A stretch of DNA of 64,000 bases, from positions 6,840,558-6,904,557 of the forward strand of contig NC_049992.1 of NCBI RefSeq assembly GCF_000003815.2, read 5' to 3'. A program made the position numbers and the translations under genes. Shown here one piece after another: positions 1-11,894 of this stretch (position 1 is the first letter of the stretch; every line of letters begins with the position of its first letter). The notes below the pieces were generated by a model, which did no database searches, was not told where the DNA came from, and worked only from the letters and a program-made list of their open reading frames with translations. This stretch comes from Branchiostoma floridae (taxonomy: Eukaryota > Chordata > Leptocardii > Amphioxiformes > Branchiostomatidae).

Positions 1-3000
1 GACGAAGGATTTATTGTGTGCTACTACTTGTAAAATGGTTTTAGGGTGTGACAAAAACATGATTGACGTACTGGCAGACGACATTATGAGTTGCTTGGTG
101 ACATGAATGGCCCGACAACAAAATTCTATCGACATATAAATTTGGCCGTTTATCTGTCTGCTGGTTGATAGTCTTTTTTTGCATCTGTGGGACAAAAAAA
201 AGAAATTCACGGGTCTTAGTGGCAAGTGTGCAGATGTTGACACTGGCAGCACCAAATCCGTGGGTGTTTTTGGCACCTTTAGACAGATTAGCCGTGAGGC
301 TCTGTGGGCGTCACTCGACCGTCATGGGGGCAGGGGCATGGCGAGTATCAAACTCAGGACCTACTGATTCTGATTCCAACGCTCTAGCCGTTGTGCCACA
401 CAGACATGTGTAGGACATATGTATCTAAAGTTTCATACCTTTTGCCATTGTTATCTGGTGTGTATGTGTGAGTTTTTGTTTGCTTAAATTCTATATTTGT
501 TCAAATTTCATAATTATTCATTTTGTGTATTATTTGCATCATTGACGTGCTCGAGGTATCTCCTCGAACACGGGACACCGATTTGACGTCCCTTTCTCGT
601 TCACTTCGCTCACTTGGTAGTTTTATTCGGTGGTTATAGGAAAGGACCGAAATATACACCTCAGGGCGGGTCACTAACCCTTTATTATTCTGTGTTTCAA
701 AAGGGTTTCTTATACATTTCACTTATACAGCTTCATTTCAGAGGCAAGTTGATATTCTAATTTTTGCATTGCCGCGCCAGCGGCAATGCCTTATGCCAGC
801 TTTCTTCCATGGTTGGATCAATGAACGGACCTTTTAACCCAGCCCTTCCAAAGCCCCTTCCAAAGGCCCTTTGTTACCTTGCCGAGTTTCATGGCTTAGT
901 TAGACAATGGTACATTCCAGGCGAGTATTAAAACGCTCTTCTAGACGCATGTTACTGTATGTGGTCCAGCGTAATAAATCTACGCTTTAACTCACCATGT
1001 TTATACAAAGATATATCACAAATTGCATCAGAAGGAACTTATTTTGTAATGAAAAATAATGCATATTCATTGTGGGTCAAAAAGTTTTACAAAACCTGTT
1101 TAATGTGCCAATAATTCATGTGACATAAATTATGATAATGAGGTAAATTTCCAATATCCCCTTTTGCTGCATTTCCTACTGAAGAAGCTAGGTGTCGCTC
1201 TCAGCAGTTCAGTCATAAAATACGCGGCAATGCACAGCTTTTCTTAAAAGATTTCTTGTTTAATTACCTAATGGTTTATTGTTAGAGTACTTATTGCTTC
1301 CCTTAAACATTCATTCAAACAGTATAAAAACCTTTCGCGGGATTCATTATAATGTATCCCATAAACATTTTCGCGAAAATGCAAAATGTTTCCCTGAAAC
1401 CTTTTTTCAGGCTAATCACTCCATAGTATTACGTTTGCGAGTAATAGTAAGAAAGAAACACAGGTAACCCCACATCTACCTTGTATTTAGACCAGGTCAT
1501 TAGCATAGTTATACTTTACCGTTAAGCTCCCTTATAGTATTGTGTGAGAGAGAAAAAAAAGCAATAATCTGTAATTGGTCATATCTAAAATACAGCAAAT
1601 ATGCTAACGTAGCTTGGTTCACGGCAGTTCTCAACTCTGGTTGGCTCCTGACAGAAGAAAGAATAAAGAAGAAGACTCCAGCAAAAATATTTTTCCTGTT
1701 GGGTAAAATGCTATATTAAAGTTTATATTGGTTATTTTGATCCAAGCTTATACTGATGTTGACAAGATGAAATGCATGTTCAACTAGACGTTATTATGCT
1801 AGTCGACTCGGGCGAGAAGTTGTAATTTTCCTATCATAACAACATACCCGAGGTAATTATGGATCTTGTAACACATAAATTTTACTACTTTATATTTTGC
1901 CGTCAAAATGTACCCATAAAATGGCACTATTGACATTTCATGGCATCGAGAATTACACCGAGCAAGGGTACAATTTTCGAAGCGCTTCATAAACAAGATG
2001 ACTGCTGAATTACATGATGTATTGATCTCAGTCGAAGGCAATGCCGTTTTATATTGTACCGCAATAGTATACGTTCATATTCATATCAATCCATGAGTAT
2101 TATTCACCATGAATATTTTTTCTTCATTCGACTTGATTGGTAATGCTGATATACATTGCATATTTTTCACTTAAACGATCTCATTTGCTAACATGTGCTT
2201 GTATGTGCTGTTAGATGCTCTGTATGGTTGTTGCTTTCATGTGTGATGATAAAGACTCGAATATTCTTTGATTTTCTAGCAAAATATTCATTATTAAGCT
2301 ATTAGGATGATTTTACAGACTTCTTGGCATTACAGTGGTAATTTGCATCAATTTTCCCTTTCGATAAACGGGTGTTAAATATTCTTATTGACTTTTCCAA
2401 CAACCGGCATGGCCGCCCTTCTTCAATATGTAGGCTCCCGCTTCCTGTACCAAGTCTGTTATCAACGTTCCACTCTCCCCGTCGTTTGTCAATTCCATCC
2501 CATTTTCCCTTTAAAGGCCACAGCAAGTAAATTTTATGGATGGCATCCTCTGCAGACGGCAAAAATAGTGAGATAGGGCGAAAAAAAAACAAGATGGCTA
2601 AATTTTCCAAATATAACGTTTCGCACTAAACGTAAAAAAAAATTGAAGCGACAAAACATATCCCACACTACAAAGCATTCATTTCTGTATTCAAGACGTG
2701 TACCAGTGTAGTAAAGGTGACACTAGTGTGGTAGACTGGTATCACTTACCAACATGGCAACAACACTCATGGCTTCCATATTGGGGCTACTTTTACAACT
2801 ATCTTACTAAATCTTTAGCTTCACTTCTATAACTACAGTCATGGCTACCTGGTTAGTGTAACCATTAGCATACAACACATTTGCCCATTTTGGTACTTTC
2901 TCGTCATGTTGACCATCTCCGAAGAAATTTTTTTTTCTGAAATCAGGCGAAAATTAATGCGAGCGCTTATGGCATCCATAAAATTTACTTGATGTGGCCT

Positions 3001-3615
3001 TACGTAAATACACATCCTCCATCCTAGCCAGAGCTTCTCGAGTCCCCGGCGGCCCAACAAACGTCCCCGTTCCCCAGGGGCACCGCCACTTATTACACTT
3101 ATTGCTCGCTGAGGATGCCGTCCGCGTGCGTATAGTCAGCCAATTTGGCGTGATTACCCAAAGATGGGCCCTCGTTATCCCAAATCGGGTAATCTGTACT
3201 GTTCGACATCTACATCCAATGCGGGCACTTTCCCCGTTTTTTGATCTGTATGATGGCGTTTCCAGAGATCTGCGCTACGAGTTAATGTTCCATTAGGGAA
3301 CCATGCAGTCGCCTCCGTTGTCCGTAATGCGCGATATGGACTTTTTATGACGGCCATTTCCGAAGGAACCCTAAAGCCGGCGGTAATTCTAGGGAAGTGC
3401 AGAGTCTTGTTCCTTCACGTCATGAAATGCAGAACGACGAAACGACATTGCCTAAAGATGAACTTTCTGTACTAGTAGTGCACTTACGGAGTTTAACGTC
3501 GTTTGAAAGCTGCTACGTACCATTACAAGGTTACATGTATGGAATGGTGGTCTCGGAGTGGAGTAGAGTTCTGGCATCTGTACGATCAGACAACTGCCTT
3601 CGAATATGGGTAATA
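1..3615. other. Left-edge stretch without recognisable gene
   Basis: All open frames here are short and lack domain signatures or convincing splice pairs. The only item of note is a 50-base stretch at 1649-1700 resembling the hydrophobic read-through part of lectin B exon 1. Confidence 0.6.
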
Positions 3616-3797
3616 CTGTAAATGCAGAAAATTTCGCGGTGGCCTCTTTACCGCGAATCTAAAACCAGTGCGAAAATCATTCCATGGCAGGAAGAGACTA
3701 CAGTGCATGGTGCTACCGCGAACTTAAAACCATCGCGAAAGGTCCTTTTTCTCGCTACCGCAAAATTAAATTTCCGCGAACTTAAATACATTTACAG
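3616..3797. mobile_element. MITE with CTGTAAATGC terminal repeats, copy 1
   Basis: A 182-bp palindromic element with ends CTGTAAATG and CATTTACAG, flanked by TA on both sides, as in Tc1/mariner-type insertions. The body has repeated CCGCGAA(C/T) TTAAAA-like blocks. Copies 2 and 3 are at 10849 and 13727. Confidence 0.8.
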
Positions 3798-4059
3798 TAA
3801 CAGAATGGTGCTTTTTCACAAAAACCCTTACCTACATGACTCTTTCAGCGGACTCTAACAGTAAAACGGCTAAACTGACGTTTTGTAAAAAACGCTTTTT
3901 CGGCTCTTTCGTTCATCCAAATTATACGACACTAGTAATGAGTCGCAGTCCTTATACACCTGTCACATTTGTCGAAAATCGATCGGACGACGATTCTGCG
4001 GTCATCGCCCGAGCCTTGCTTATAATCATAACTTTATTACACAACAATTGCACAATATA

Positions 4060-5400
4060 AAAAGTATGGCTTATATGTGACAGGGACGGTTTTCAGGTGA
4101 AAAATACGCCTTCTCTGTCGATCTTTTATATCGCCGATCTTCCATCGATACGCCCGAAGATCCTGGATAATGTGACAGGGGTATAAGGGCGGGGAAAAAA
4201 GCAGTGATCAGCTGCTGTCCATTGCACTTGTCCATAAGAAAGAGTCCCCGATACAATGAACATGAAAATACTGTATAATGAATATGCCGTCTCTGTCAAG
4301 GCCAGTGGAAGATAGAATCATCTTTTATAATTAGTTCAGTTCGTTTAAGCTAAACGGATTCAAAGTGACTTCCATTCTTTCTCCGAATTAATCCTTAAGC
4401 TGTCCATCCTGACAATAACGCACTTGTAATCGATTTTCCATACACCATATGCATACATATCCGCTCGTATGGAAGGTTGCATAATAAAACCCGTAAGACA
4501 GAACAAAAATACCCCCACAGTTCCAGAGCAAGCCACTAGAGTGTCGAAACCTTCACTGCCTCTTCATGACATCAAAACCTACCTGCCACTAAAATATCAA
4601 GACCATTACAAAAACCGGACGTTATAGTGCAGTACCAAGGTCACATACTAGGGAGCCCAAAATCAACCTTAATCATTGTCTTTTCAATGCCTATTTACAT
4701 ACTAAATATAATTTCAATCCGGCCCGTGGTTCTTGAGTTATGCTGACTATAAATATCACAGACATAGAAACACACATACACACACAGGGACTCACAGAAA
4801 TACATTAATTTTTCATGGAGGTAATTATCTTGCCAATATGATACTGTATCATCATATCCTTGATTTCAATATACATTTCAAAATAGATTCAGTTTTTATT
4901 CAACACAGACGTTTCATTCTAAAGGCATCAAAATGCTACACTGCTCAAATCATTTCATACATAACCGAATTTAATGTGTCATGTAGTGTTAACTAAATTA
5001 CAAGATAGATAATACATATGTCAATGAAGTGAACACTTTGATCTATTTTGCTCAAGTAAGTCTTAAATCAAGCATTCGAAATCTCGGTTAATGACAATAC
5101 TGTCAACAAACACAATCCTTTTTGTAAAGCCTGATTTATTAAATACATATATATGACTTGCGGAGATGAAGTTGCAAGTGAAAACACAATGTCACAGCTT
5201 GGTTAAAACGTATGAATAATATTGCACCAAGACAACTCAATACAAGCCGGTACGTGATGTATTGAAGAAAGAACATCAAGTAGAATACTTTTTTCACCAG
5301 TCGTAGATCACCTGATAAGATCTAGTGGTTACCATGAGCAAAGCGGACATGTTGACGAACTGTTTCCTGTTGGTAAACCTGTTCACATGAGCCTTAGACT
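4060..5400. other. Non-genic stretch with dispersed repeat
   Basis: No gene seen. The part at about 4540-4830 resembles a repeat also visible near 54560-54800 and 63060-63310 (pattern of ACCAAGGTC-like block, then an ACACAGACA tail and TTTCATGGAGG). Confidence 0.4.
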
Positions 5401-5648
5401 TCAATCATTCTGTTTGCTTGCATATGCAGCTTTGTAGGGCATGAAGAGACGACGAACAGTGTGTTTTGTCAATGTCCATCAGGTAGAAAATGTGTTGCAG
5501 TACACACAGCTATGTTACAGCCATACAATCATTCTGTTTGCTTGCATATGCAGCTTTGTAGGGCATCAAGAGACGACGAACAGTGTGTTTTGTCACTGTC
5601 CTTTAGGTAGAAAATGTATTGCAGTACATACAGCTATCAATCGTTTTG
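5401..5648. repeat. Two-copy tandem duplication, period 124 bp
   Basis: The segment starting CAATCATTCTGTTTGCTTGC at 5402 recurs at 5526 with few differences. No coding signature. Confidence 0.85.
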
Positions 5649-5749
5649 TTAAGATTTTTAAATTCGTTGTCAGCGTTTCAATTTAACACATAGCCCCAAG
5701 GAAGATTTTTGTATAAGAAAATAGCTAGCCTGTCAAAATTTTACCCACG

Positions 5750-6106
5750 CAGGGCTCGAAATACCACCTGTATATGCAGGTTATAGAGGGTAAAATTGGA
5801 GCTGTGCAGGTATTTCTGATGTATACCTGCACCTAACCTGCACTGATCCATGTACAGGGTTATATACATAAATGTCCTGTGATGTAGGTGTATTTTGTAT
5901 ATTGTGTAGTCAATTGCTATTAGCTGCATTGACTGATACTGCCTATAGAGTATAAAAGAAAATATAGTAAATGGTTCCTGAGCAATTTTAATATGATCCA
6001 TAGTTCCTAAATTCAGGGTGGTGCAGGTAAAAATTGTCTGGTGCAGGTAATTCTCAATGTTACCTGCACCAGTGCAGGTATGCAGAAAAAAGGATTTCGA
6101 GCCCTG
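5750..6106. mobile_element. Inverted-repeat MITE with CAGGGCTCGAAAT ends
   Basis: Terminal CAGGGCTCGAAAT at 5750 faces ATTTCGAGCCCTG ending at 6106. Inside are repeated GGTGCAGGTA and TACCTGCACC blocks. The end motif resembles hAT-type ends, but I could not see a matching 8-bp target duplication. Confidence 0.7.
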
Positions 6107-6597
6107 CCCAGGGTATGGTCTCAGTCCACACTTCGAACAGAGAAATTGAATTTGAATTTGAACTTGATCGATGAAGCAACATCATCCGTCTCCTGTTTCC
6201 CCATCAAGCTGAACGATTATCTGATAAATCAGCTGTATTTAAAACGCCGCCGGGATTGGAAACATAAATCTCTAAGAAAGAGGAGATTTTCCCTTGAACC
6301 TAGGTCGAATTTATCGTGTCTCAGAGCACTTGGCACGGTTCGTATTTTTCCAATACTAAGACTTCCCGGGGATATTCAGTTAACGAGCTAATAAACAAAA
6401 GGTATGGATTGTTCTAGACGGTTAAAGATTGCCCATGACTGGAATGATAGGCAGAGGTAAGGAATCTCTCCCTTTAACAAGATGAGCTGAGTGGGCATTG
6501 CTATCATCTGGTGATGTGTTTTAGTGTTTGGACTATCTTTTCAGAGAGTTATGTACCCTGGTAAAATAAGTAGATTTTAGGAGATGTTCAGAGATAG

Positions 6598-6664
6598 AAA
6601 GATAGATATTAGATAGATAGATAACGTTGGATAGATAGATATTAGATAGATAGATAGCGTTAGT

Positions 6665-6744
<80 letters not shown>

Positions 6745-6760
6745 CAGATAGATAGGTAGA
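6598..6760. repeat. GATA/TAGA microsatellite
   Basis: Long run of TAGA units with a few interruptions. Confidence 0.95.
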
Positions 6761-7439
6761 AAATTCGCCAGTTAGAAAGGCTGATGAAAGATTAAGATAC
6801 TGATAGAGAGATAGTTAGCTATCTATAGATAGAGAAAAATATATGTATATACGATCGTACGAGAGAGAGAGACAGTAAGTATAGAATGACCCCTTACTTC
6901 CACATCTATTTTTCAAGGCCAGTGTCCATCTTTAAACAATTGCCCTATCCACGTAATGTCTTCCCATTTCACAGCGGCAAAAATCGATAAACGGAAGGAT
7001 AAGCTGATGTGCCACAGCTGTGACCTTTTTTACAGCCAAGTTCACCCATGGAATTTCCTTAACAAGCTATATATTTCTAAACATTAATCACGTGGTGATC
7101 ACGTGTTTAATGTGTGCAGATTTTTTTCGGAAATAAACCACTTGAAAAATATCAACACATGAAAAAAATTTTAAGTGGATAATGTTTGATACATTTAGGA
7201 GTTTCAAATGTATCTGTACAGTGTTCCTTGTGGTATTTTTATTTTTATTTTCAAATTTTATTCTCAATTGATAATATGCTATCTTCTGTTGTTTTACGGG
7301 TTTCTTTTAATTTAGTCCCAATTAGGATTTATCAAAGGGAGAATTATTCCTTGAGAGCCGAAAAGGCAGTTGGCTACCTCTAGTGTCAAACTGTTTATTG
7401 ACACATGTCAGTCATTATGCAATAAAGCTGAATCTGAGG

Positions 7440-7600
7440 GGTTGGAATTCCCAAGTCTTGACCCTGAAGTCCAAAGGCAAGGTCATGAACCACTAGACCC
7501 TACATGCTAATACCAGTCAGATGCGTTCCTTCAATGTCAATTCAGGTACAGAGGCAGGTCACTTGCCGCTAGACCTCACAAGCTACCCCTTGTTATACTG
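7440..7600 (-). repeat. Possible tRNA-derived SINE fragments
   Basis: On the minus strand two segments start with GGTCTAG(T/C)GG, like a tRNA A box, but no good B box follows. Tentative. Confidence 0.3.
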
Positions 7601-8675
7601 ATCAGGAATATGCCAATATGCACTTGTAATACAACACAGTACTCCTATACGGAGTGCAAAATTACATCAATCAATACTCGAGTCGTCTCGGCGTTGGTAA
7701 ATAGATGAGGTGGAACTTCTCGTCTGCTGGTGCGTTAAAGATCTTTACGTTAGGTGGAAGGAACTAAAGTGATATTAATGTCTACAAGTCACAAATATCA
7801 TTTAAGTTTTCAAACTATACGAGTATGATGAATGTAGCGTATCTGCTTACGAACGTAACTTTGCACGGTATATTTGCACCATTGATGTTTTGTGTGTCTC
7901 GCGGAGATTGGACAATAATTCGCCCTTTTCTACGTCTAACCGACTGGTAAAATGTTCCTTGCATTTACAGTTTTAGTAAGATTCAATTCGTATCGTACAC
8001 AGTTGAATTAAATGCGAAAATAAAATGCTAGCAAAAAATCCACACTTAGACGACTTCGACAGACAGCTTCGATATGAACGTTCTATGTTATTTGAAGTAT
8101 ATCAAAATAGAGGATTTTAGAGTGAAATCATCCTTTTTCAATTCTGTCATGACTGCATATTCATTTATGTCTGTACATTGATGAAATTCCACACCGCATG
8201 TTCAAACTCGTGACCCCCTTTTTGTAATACCTTCCTTCTTAAGGACTTGGTAGTTGTTTTGATTTTTTTCGAGCGCTACGGGTGAAAGGGAAGTAGAAGA
8301 TGGTAGTGGTGTCAAGCAAGCCAGCCGCCGTGTAAATTGGGTGCTCAAATTGCCGAAGATACGGTGAAGACTTTGCGCAGAATCTGGCGCCGAACTGTCT
8401 TGTGTAAAGTTACGCGGCGGAAATGATATATAACACGGAAGAGAAAACATACACCGTGGAACATAGCAGTATTTCTCTGAGGATTCGATTGAGATTGGAT
8501 AATTAGAATTGAATTTTGATAACGGTTAGGTTTACTGAAACCTTCATACAAAACAGACATATACAGAGCCAGCTACTTCCCCTATAAGTGTGCGATAACT
8601 TGTACGCTTACGCTAGCACAATTATTCATCATATACCTCAATATAAATGCTAAAAGTTAAGTTAAATTTAGTTTA

Positions 8676-8780
8676 GTTCAGTACAGATTAGTTTAGTTTA
8701 GTTTAGTTTAATTTAGTTTAGTTTAGTTTAGTTTAGTTTAGTTTAGTTTAGTTTAGTTTAGTTTAGTTTAGTTTAGTTTA
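8676..8780. repeat. TTTAG pentanucleotide repeat
   Basis: About 20 units of GTTTA in tandem, with some variation at the left end. Confidence 0.95.
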
Positions 8781-9088
8781 GAAAAAAAGGGCAGCAACCA
8801 TCTTAAACTTTGATATGGCCAACCAATAACCACTATCGACAGACCGCCCCTGAGGATCAGCTGGACTATAGAAGGGATCACTGTTCCTGTGTCCAGGATG
8901 ATCCAGGCTCGTCCCATCGATTATTCCGTGTTCCAAAACATCATCTCATTGCATAAGGGCAAAATGGTTTTAGGCTTTCCAATACTTATCTTTTGTCTTC
9001 TTTCAGTGTGTGTAGGTAGGCAACGGAAAGTATGGGAATATGCTATCAGATAATATCAAACGTCACCGGCTTGAAGTTTACCCTATAT

Positions 9089-9150
9089 CAGGGCCGCTAA
9101 ATGGAGGTCCCGTGTTTGAGGAGAGCCACACCTCGAGCACGTTAAAGGAG
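9089..9150 (+). repeat. SINE body fragment
   Basis: The segment with TAAATGGAGGTC and GAGGAGAGCCACACCTC matches the body of the element at 34079-34350 read on its minus strand. Only a fragment. Confidence 0.6.
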
Positions 9151-9880
9151 ACGTTTAAGAATGAGAAACTTGTTGAAAATGAATGAAAAAGTTCTTAAAA
9201 ATCAACATAAAAACCTTGCACTAATAAAAAAAGGTTTAGCATGGGATTTCCTATAGGCAACAAAGATCTTCATCTGCCCGTCTTCTATATGTCTATCTTC
9301 TTGAAGTAGACATGAACCACAGAGCCTTATTGCTTTCAGTATTATAAAGATTGAATCTGCGTATCCCATTTCCATCTCCTCTATCCACCGGTAGTTAGCT
9401 GGGGTAGGATTGCCGTGTAAGTCAACTTATTCCATTAGTTACGGATGGCGGAGTCCATATAAACAGTCATCTGCCCAAACGCCTCCGGACAATGGCTGAG
9501 TAATCATGACAAAAAATGAAAAAAGTTTGTATAAAGCTCAATCAGGGCAAAGGTCACAAAACCGCGCAGAAGAAGAGGTTCCATTTTGATTCTAACCAGC
9601 TAGCCAACAAATAAAAAAAAAGTATTTTTCTTTCAAAAGGTTGGCCTTTTTGAGCCGGAGTTACAGAACAGGGTTTTTTGCTTTTATGATGGAAAACTAG
9701 GCTTTTTGCGTGTTTGGGGTTTCCGGAATGTACAAAAAGAAGGTTGTATGGATGTTGTTGCCACTTGTTGACCAGTGGGTCAAAGGTCACCAATTTTATA
9801 TTTGTTTGGATTCTATTTTATGCATGTTACGCCGTATAGAACCCCATGGTATGGTCTATATGGTCAATTTAGAGGTCGGA

Positions 9881-10070
9881 CTACCCTGTAAATGTTAGAT
9901 TGTCATGGAAGGAAGGTCCTAACCGAAGATGGTAACTCATTTTACCTGAGTGAAGTGAGTAACGTGCATTTTCCAAAGGCGCAATGTCGACCATATCAGG
10001 GGACTCGAAGTCAGTATCTTTGGGCTTTGAGCCAAGCACCCTACCATTACACAACGTGATGCCACAATGT
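9881..10070 (-). mobile_element. tRNA-derived SINE
   Basis: Read on the minus strand, the head has an A-box-like TGTAATGGTAGGGTG and a B-box-like ACTTCGAGTCCC at tRNA spacing. A body follows (CCTTTGGAAAATGCAC, ACTCACTTCACTCAGG, CTTCGGTTAGG) shared with 34079-34350. Pol III promoter boxes and a shared non-tRNA body indicate a SINE, not a tRNA gene. Confidence 0.75.
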
Positions 10071-10100
10071 ATCATATCATTGATCTAGTGTTACCCAGTG

Positions 10101-10338
10101 TGGATGTACCCTGCTCTTTCAACCGTCACTCTAAGTTACTGGCTGCCCTGCTTATGAATATTAATGAGCTTACCCATATTTACGCGAGACCCCTTTTGAA
10201 AACTAAAAGGCTATTCTCTGATTAGATGACAGCTGGTTTGGGGGGGGGGCGTCCACAGGAACTAAAAGTGACGATTGAAAGAGCAGGGTACATCCAGACA
10301 GGCGGTTTGGCTGTTGGATGTCCCTGCGTGGGAGGATG
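10101..10338. mobile_element. Long-TIR MITE (MULE-like), copy 1, left end truncated
   Basis: Facing arms TGTACCCTGCTCTTTCAACC and GGTTGAAAGAGCAGGGTACA-like sequence continue on the right to GGAGGATG. The core is in the opposite orientation to the intact copy at 40137-40401, and about 40 bp of the left terminal repeat are missing. Confidence 0.8.
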
Positions 10339-10848
10339 CCCAGCAATGTCCTGTCCTGTCCTGTCCTGTCTGAATATCTTCGTCCACTTCGGTTGAATTC
10401 AAATGTATTTATTCATATAAAAACGTATACATTACAAGACTTTGAACCAAATACAGCCACAGTTGTGTTGCTTGCTCTAATGGACATTTGGAATAGTGCA
10501 GATTACAAACTGTAATTCACAACTAAAACAGACAGATGGCGCCACAGTACTGTCTATGTTAGGATAGCAACAATTAACTTCTCCTAACGTTTTGTAACGT
10601 CCTTATGTACTGATACGGGCGCTGTAGGGTAATAGGTAATCGTTTCTCCAGAACAGACCGCACAATAAAATTTGATTTACATTTTGCGCCGTTTGGTACA
10701 TCAAACTACAAGTACAATTAATGTATTGTCTTTATCCATTGCATACCAATGATATGTGCACTAAACTCTCAATGCCAAAAGTGCATGCTAATTGCCATTA
10801 CCATGATATGATATGATATACATATGAATAATATCAGACGAAATTTAG

Positions 10849-11044
10849 ATGTAAATGCAGAAATGTTTGCGGTGGGTCTTATGTATGCGATTTTCACGTT
10901 GCCGCTCCACCGCGAGCTTAAAACGACCGTCTTTCCATGGCAGTAAGAGACTACAGAACATGGTGCTACCGCGAACATAAAACCACCGCGAATTTTTCCC
11001 GCGACCGCGAAATTCAATCCCTGCGAACTTAAATGCATTTACAG
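10849..11044. mobile_element. MITE with CTGTAAATGC terminal repeats, copy 2
   Basis: Same family as 3616-3797. Its core is almost identical to the copy in lectin A at 13727-13838. Confidence 0.8.
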
Positions 11045-11338
11045 AAACCGCCTGTCCCCTTCTTCATGGAATAATTATTGTTAGCATTTCACATTAGTAC
11101 TGCAGCTAGGTGTCGCTGCAATCATTGCAATTCCAAGCGTAACGTATTGTCATATGTACACATGTGCGTTAACACTTAACAATTTAAAGCAGTCTCGGTT
11201 AATATGTACAGCGTCATTATACCAGGCTTTTTCTATTATTAAGTTTTAACTTTGTTTCAGCCCGCAATACACATGCAGATTATTAGGAATTTTCTGAACA
11301 TTGCAAACAGCTACACTTGACAAATATTCTTAACTTCA

Positions 11339-11344
11339 TTTATT
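11339..11344 (-). promoter_or_regulatory. Candidate polyadenylation signal for lectin A
   Basis: AATAAA on the minus strand about 440 bases past the lectin A stop codon. It is only a plausible hexamer in AT-rich sequence. Confidence 0.3.
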
Positions 11345-11780
11345 CCTGCTCGTTACAATCGGATTCGTCATAACAAGACATTGATGCTTTTTGATATGCT
11401 GACACATATGACTGAACAATCTATGAATCCTATAAGATACACCGAATAAATACCTTCATATTTTATGTTTTTTTAAGTTACCACAACTTGCCAGTATACG
11501 TACCTCATATACATATGTATATCCATATGTGTACTTATACCATTTGAAATCTACCCACTTACAATACAATGAGCGTCATTCTTGCATTTCGAAATGTACC
11601 CTCTACGCTAATACCAAACCAGTCTTGACAACCAATGGCTAAATATAATACATAAAATATAATACTCATTATTATAAGTACAGTATTAATATCGTCATGA
11701 GTTAAGTGTGCATTCTACAGTCTGACTTTCATTTGACCTCTTCCCTTTCTTGTTTGTGGACACATTAGTGTAACAAATTA

Positions 11781-11894
11781 TTATCCTTTTAAATGTTTAC
11801 AAACAAAGGGATACCCATACCCAAAGTAGCACTGTTGGTCACCCCACAGTTTCTTTTCCCTCCGGAGGCCAAAACCGATGAAAGCGGTGAAAGA
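11781..11894 (-). CDS. Lectin A exon 8: C-type lectin domain end and stop
   Basis: A 114-base terminal exon entered at phase 0 after a strong pyrimidine-rich acceptor (TTTTCCACAG). It supplies KLWGDQQC and YPFVCKHLKG followed by TAA, that is, the last two lectin cysteines. The usual WND motif reads WGD. Confidence 0.88.
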   Translation of the reverse strand, partial: SFTAFIGFGLRREKKLWGDQQCYFGYGYPFVCKHLKG

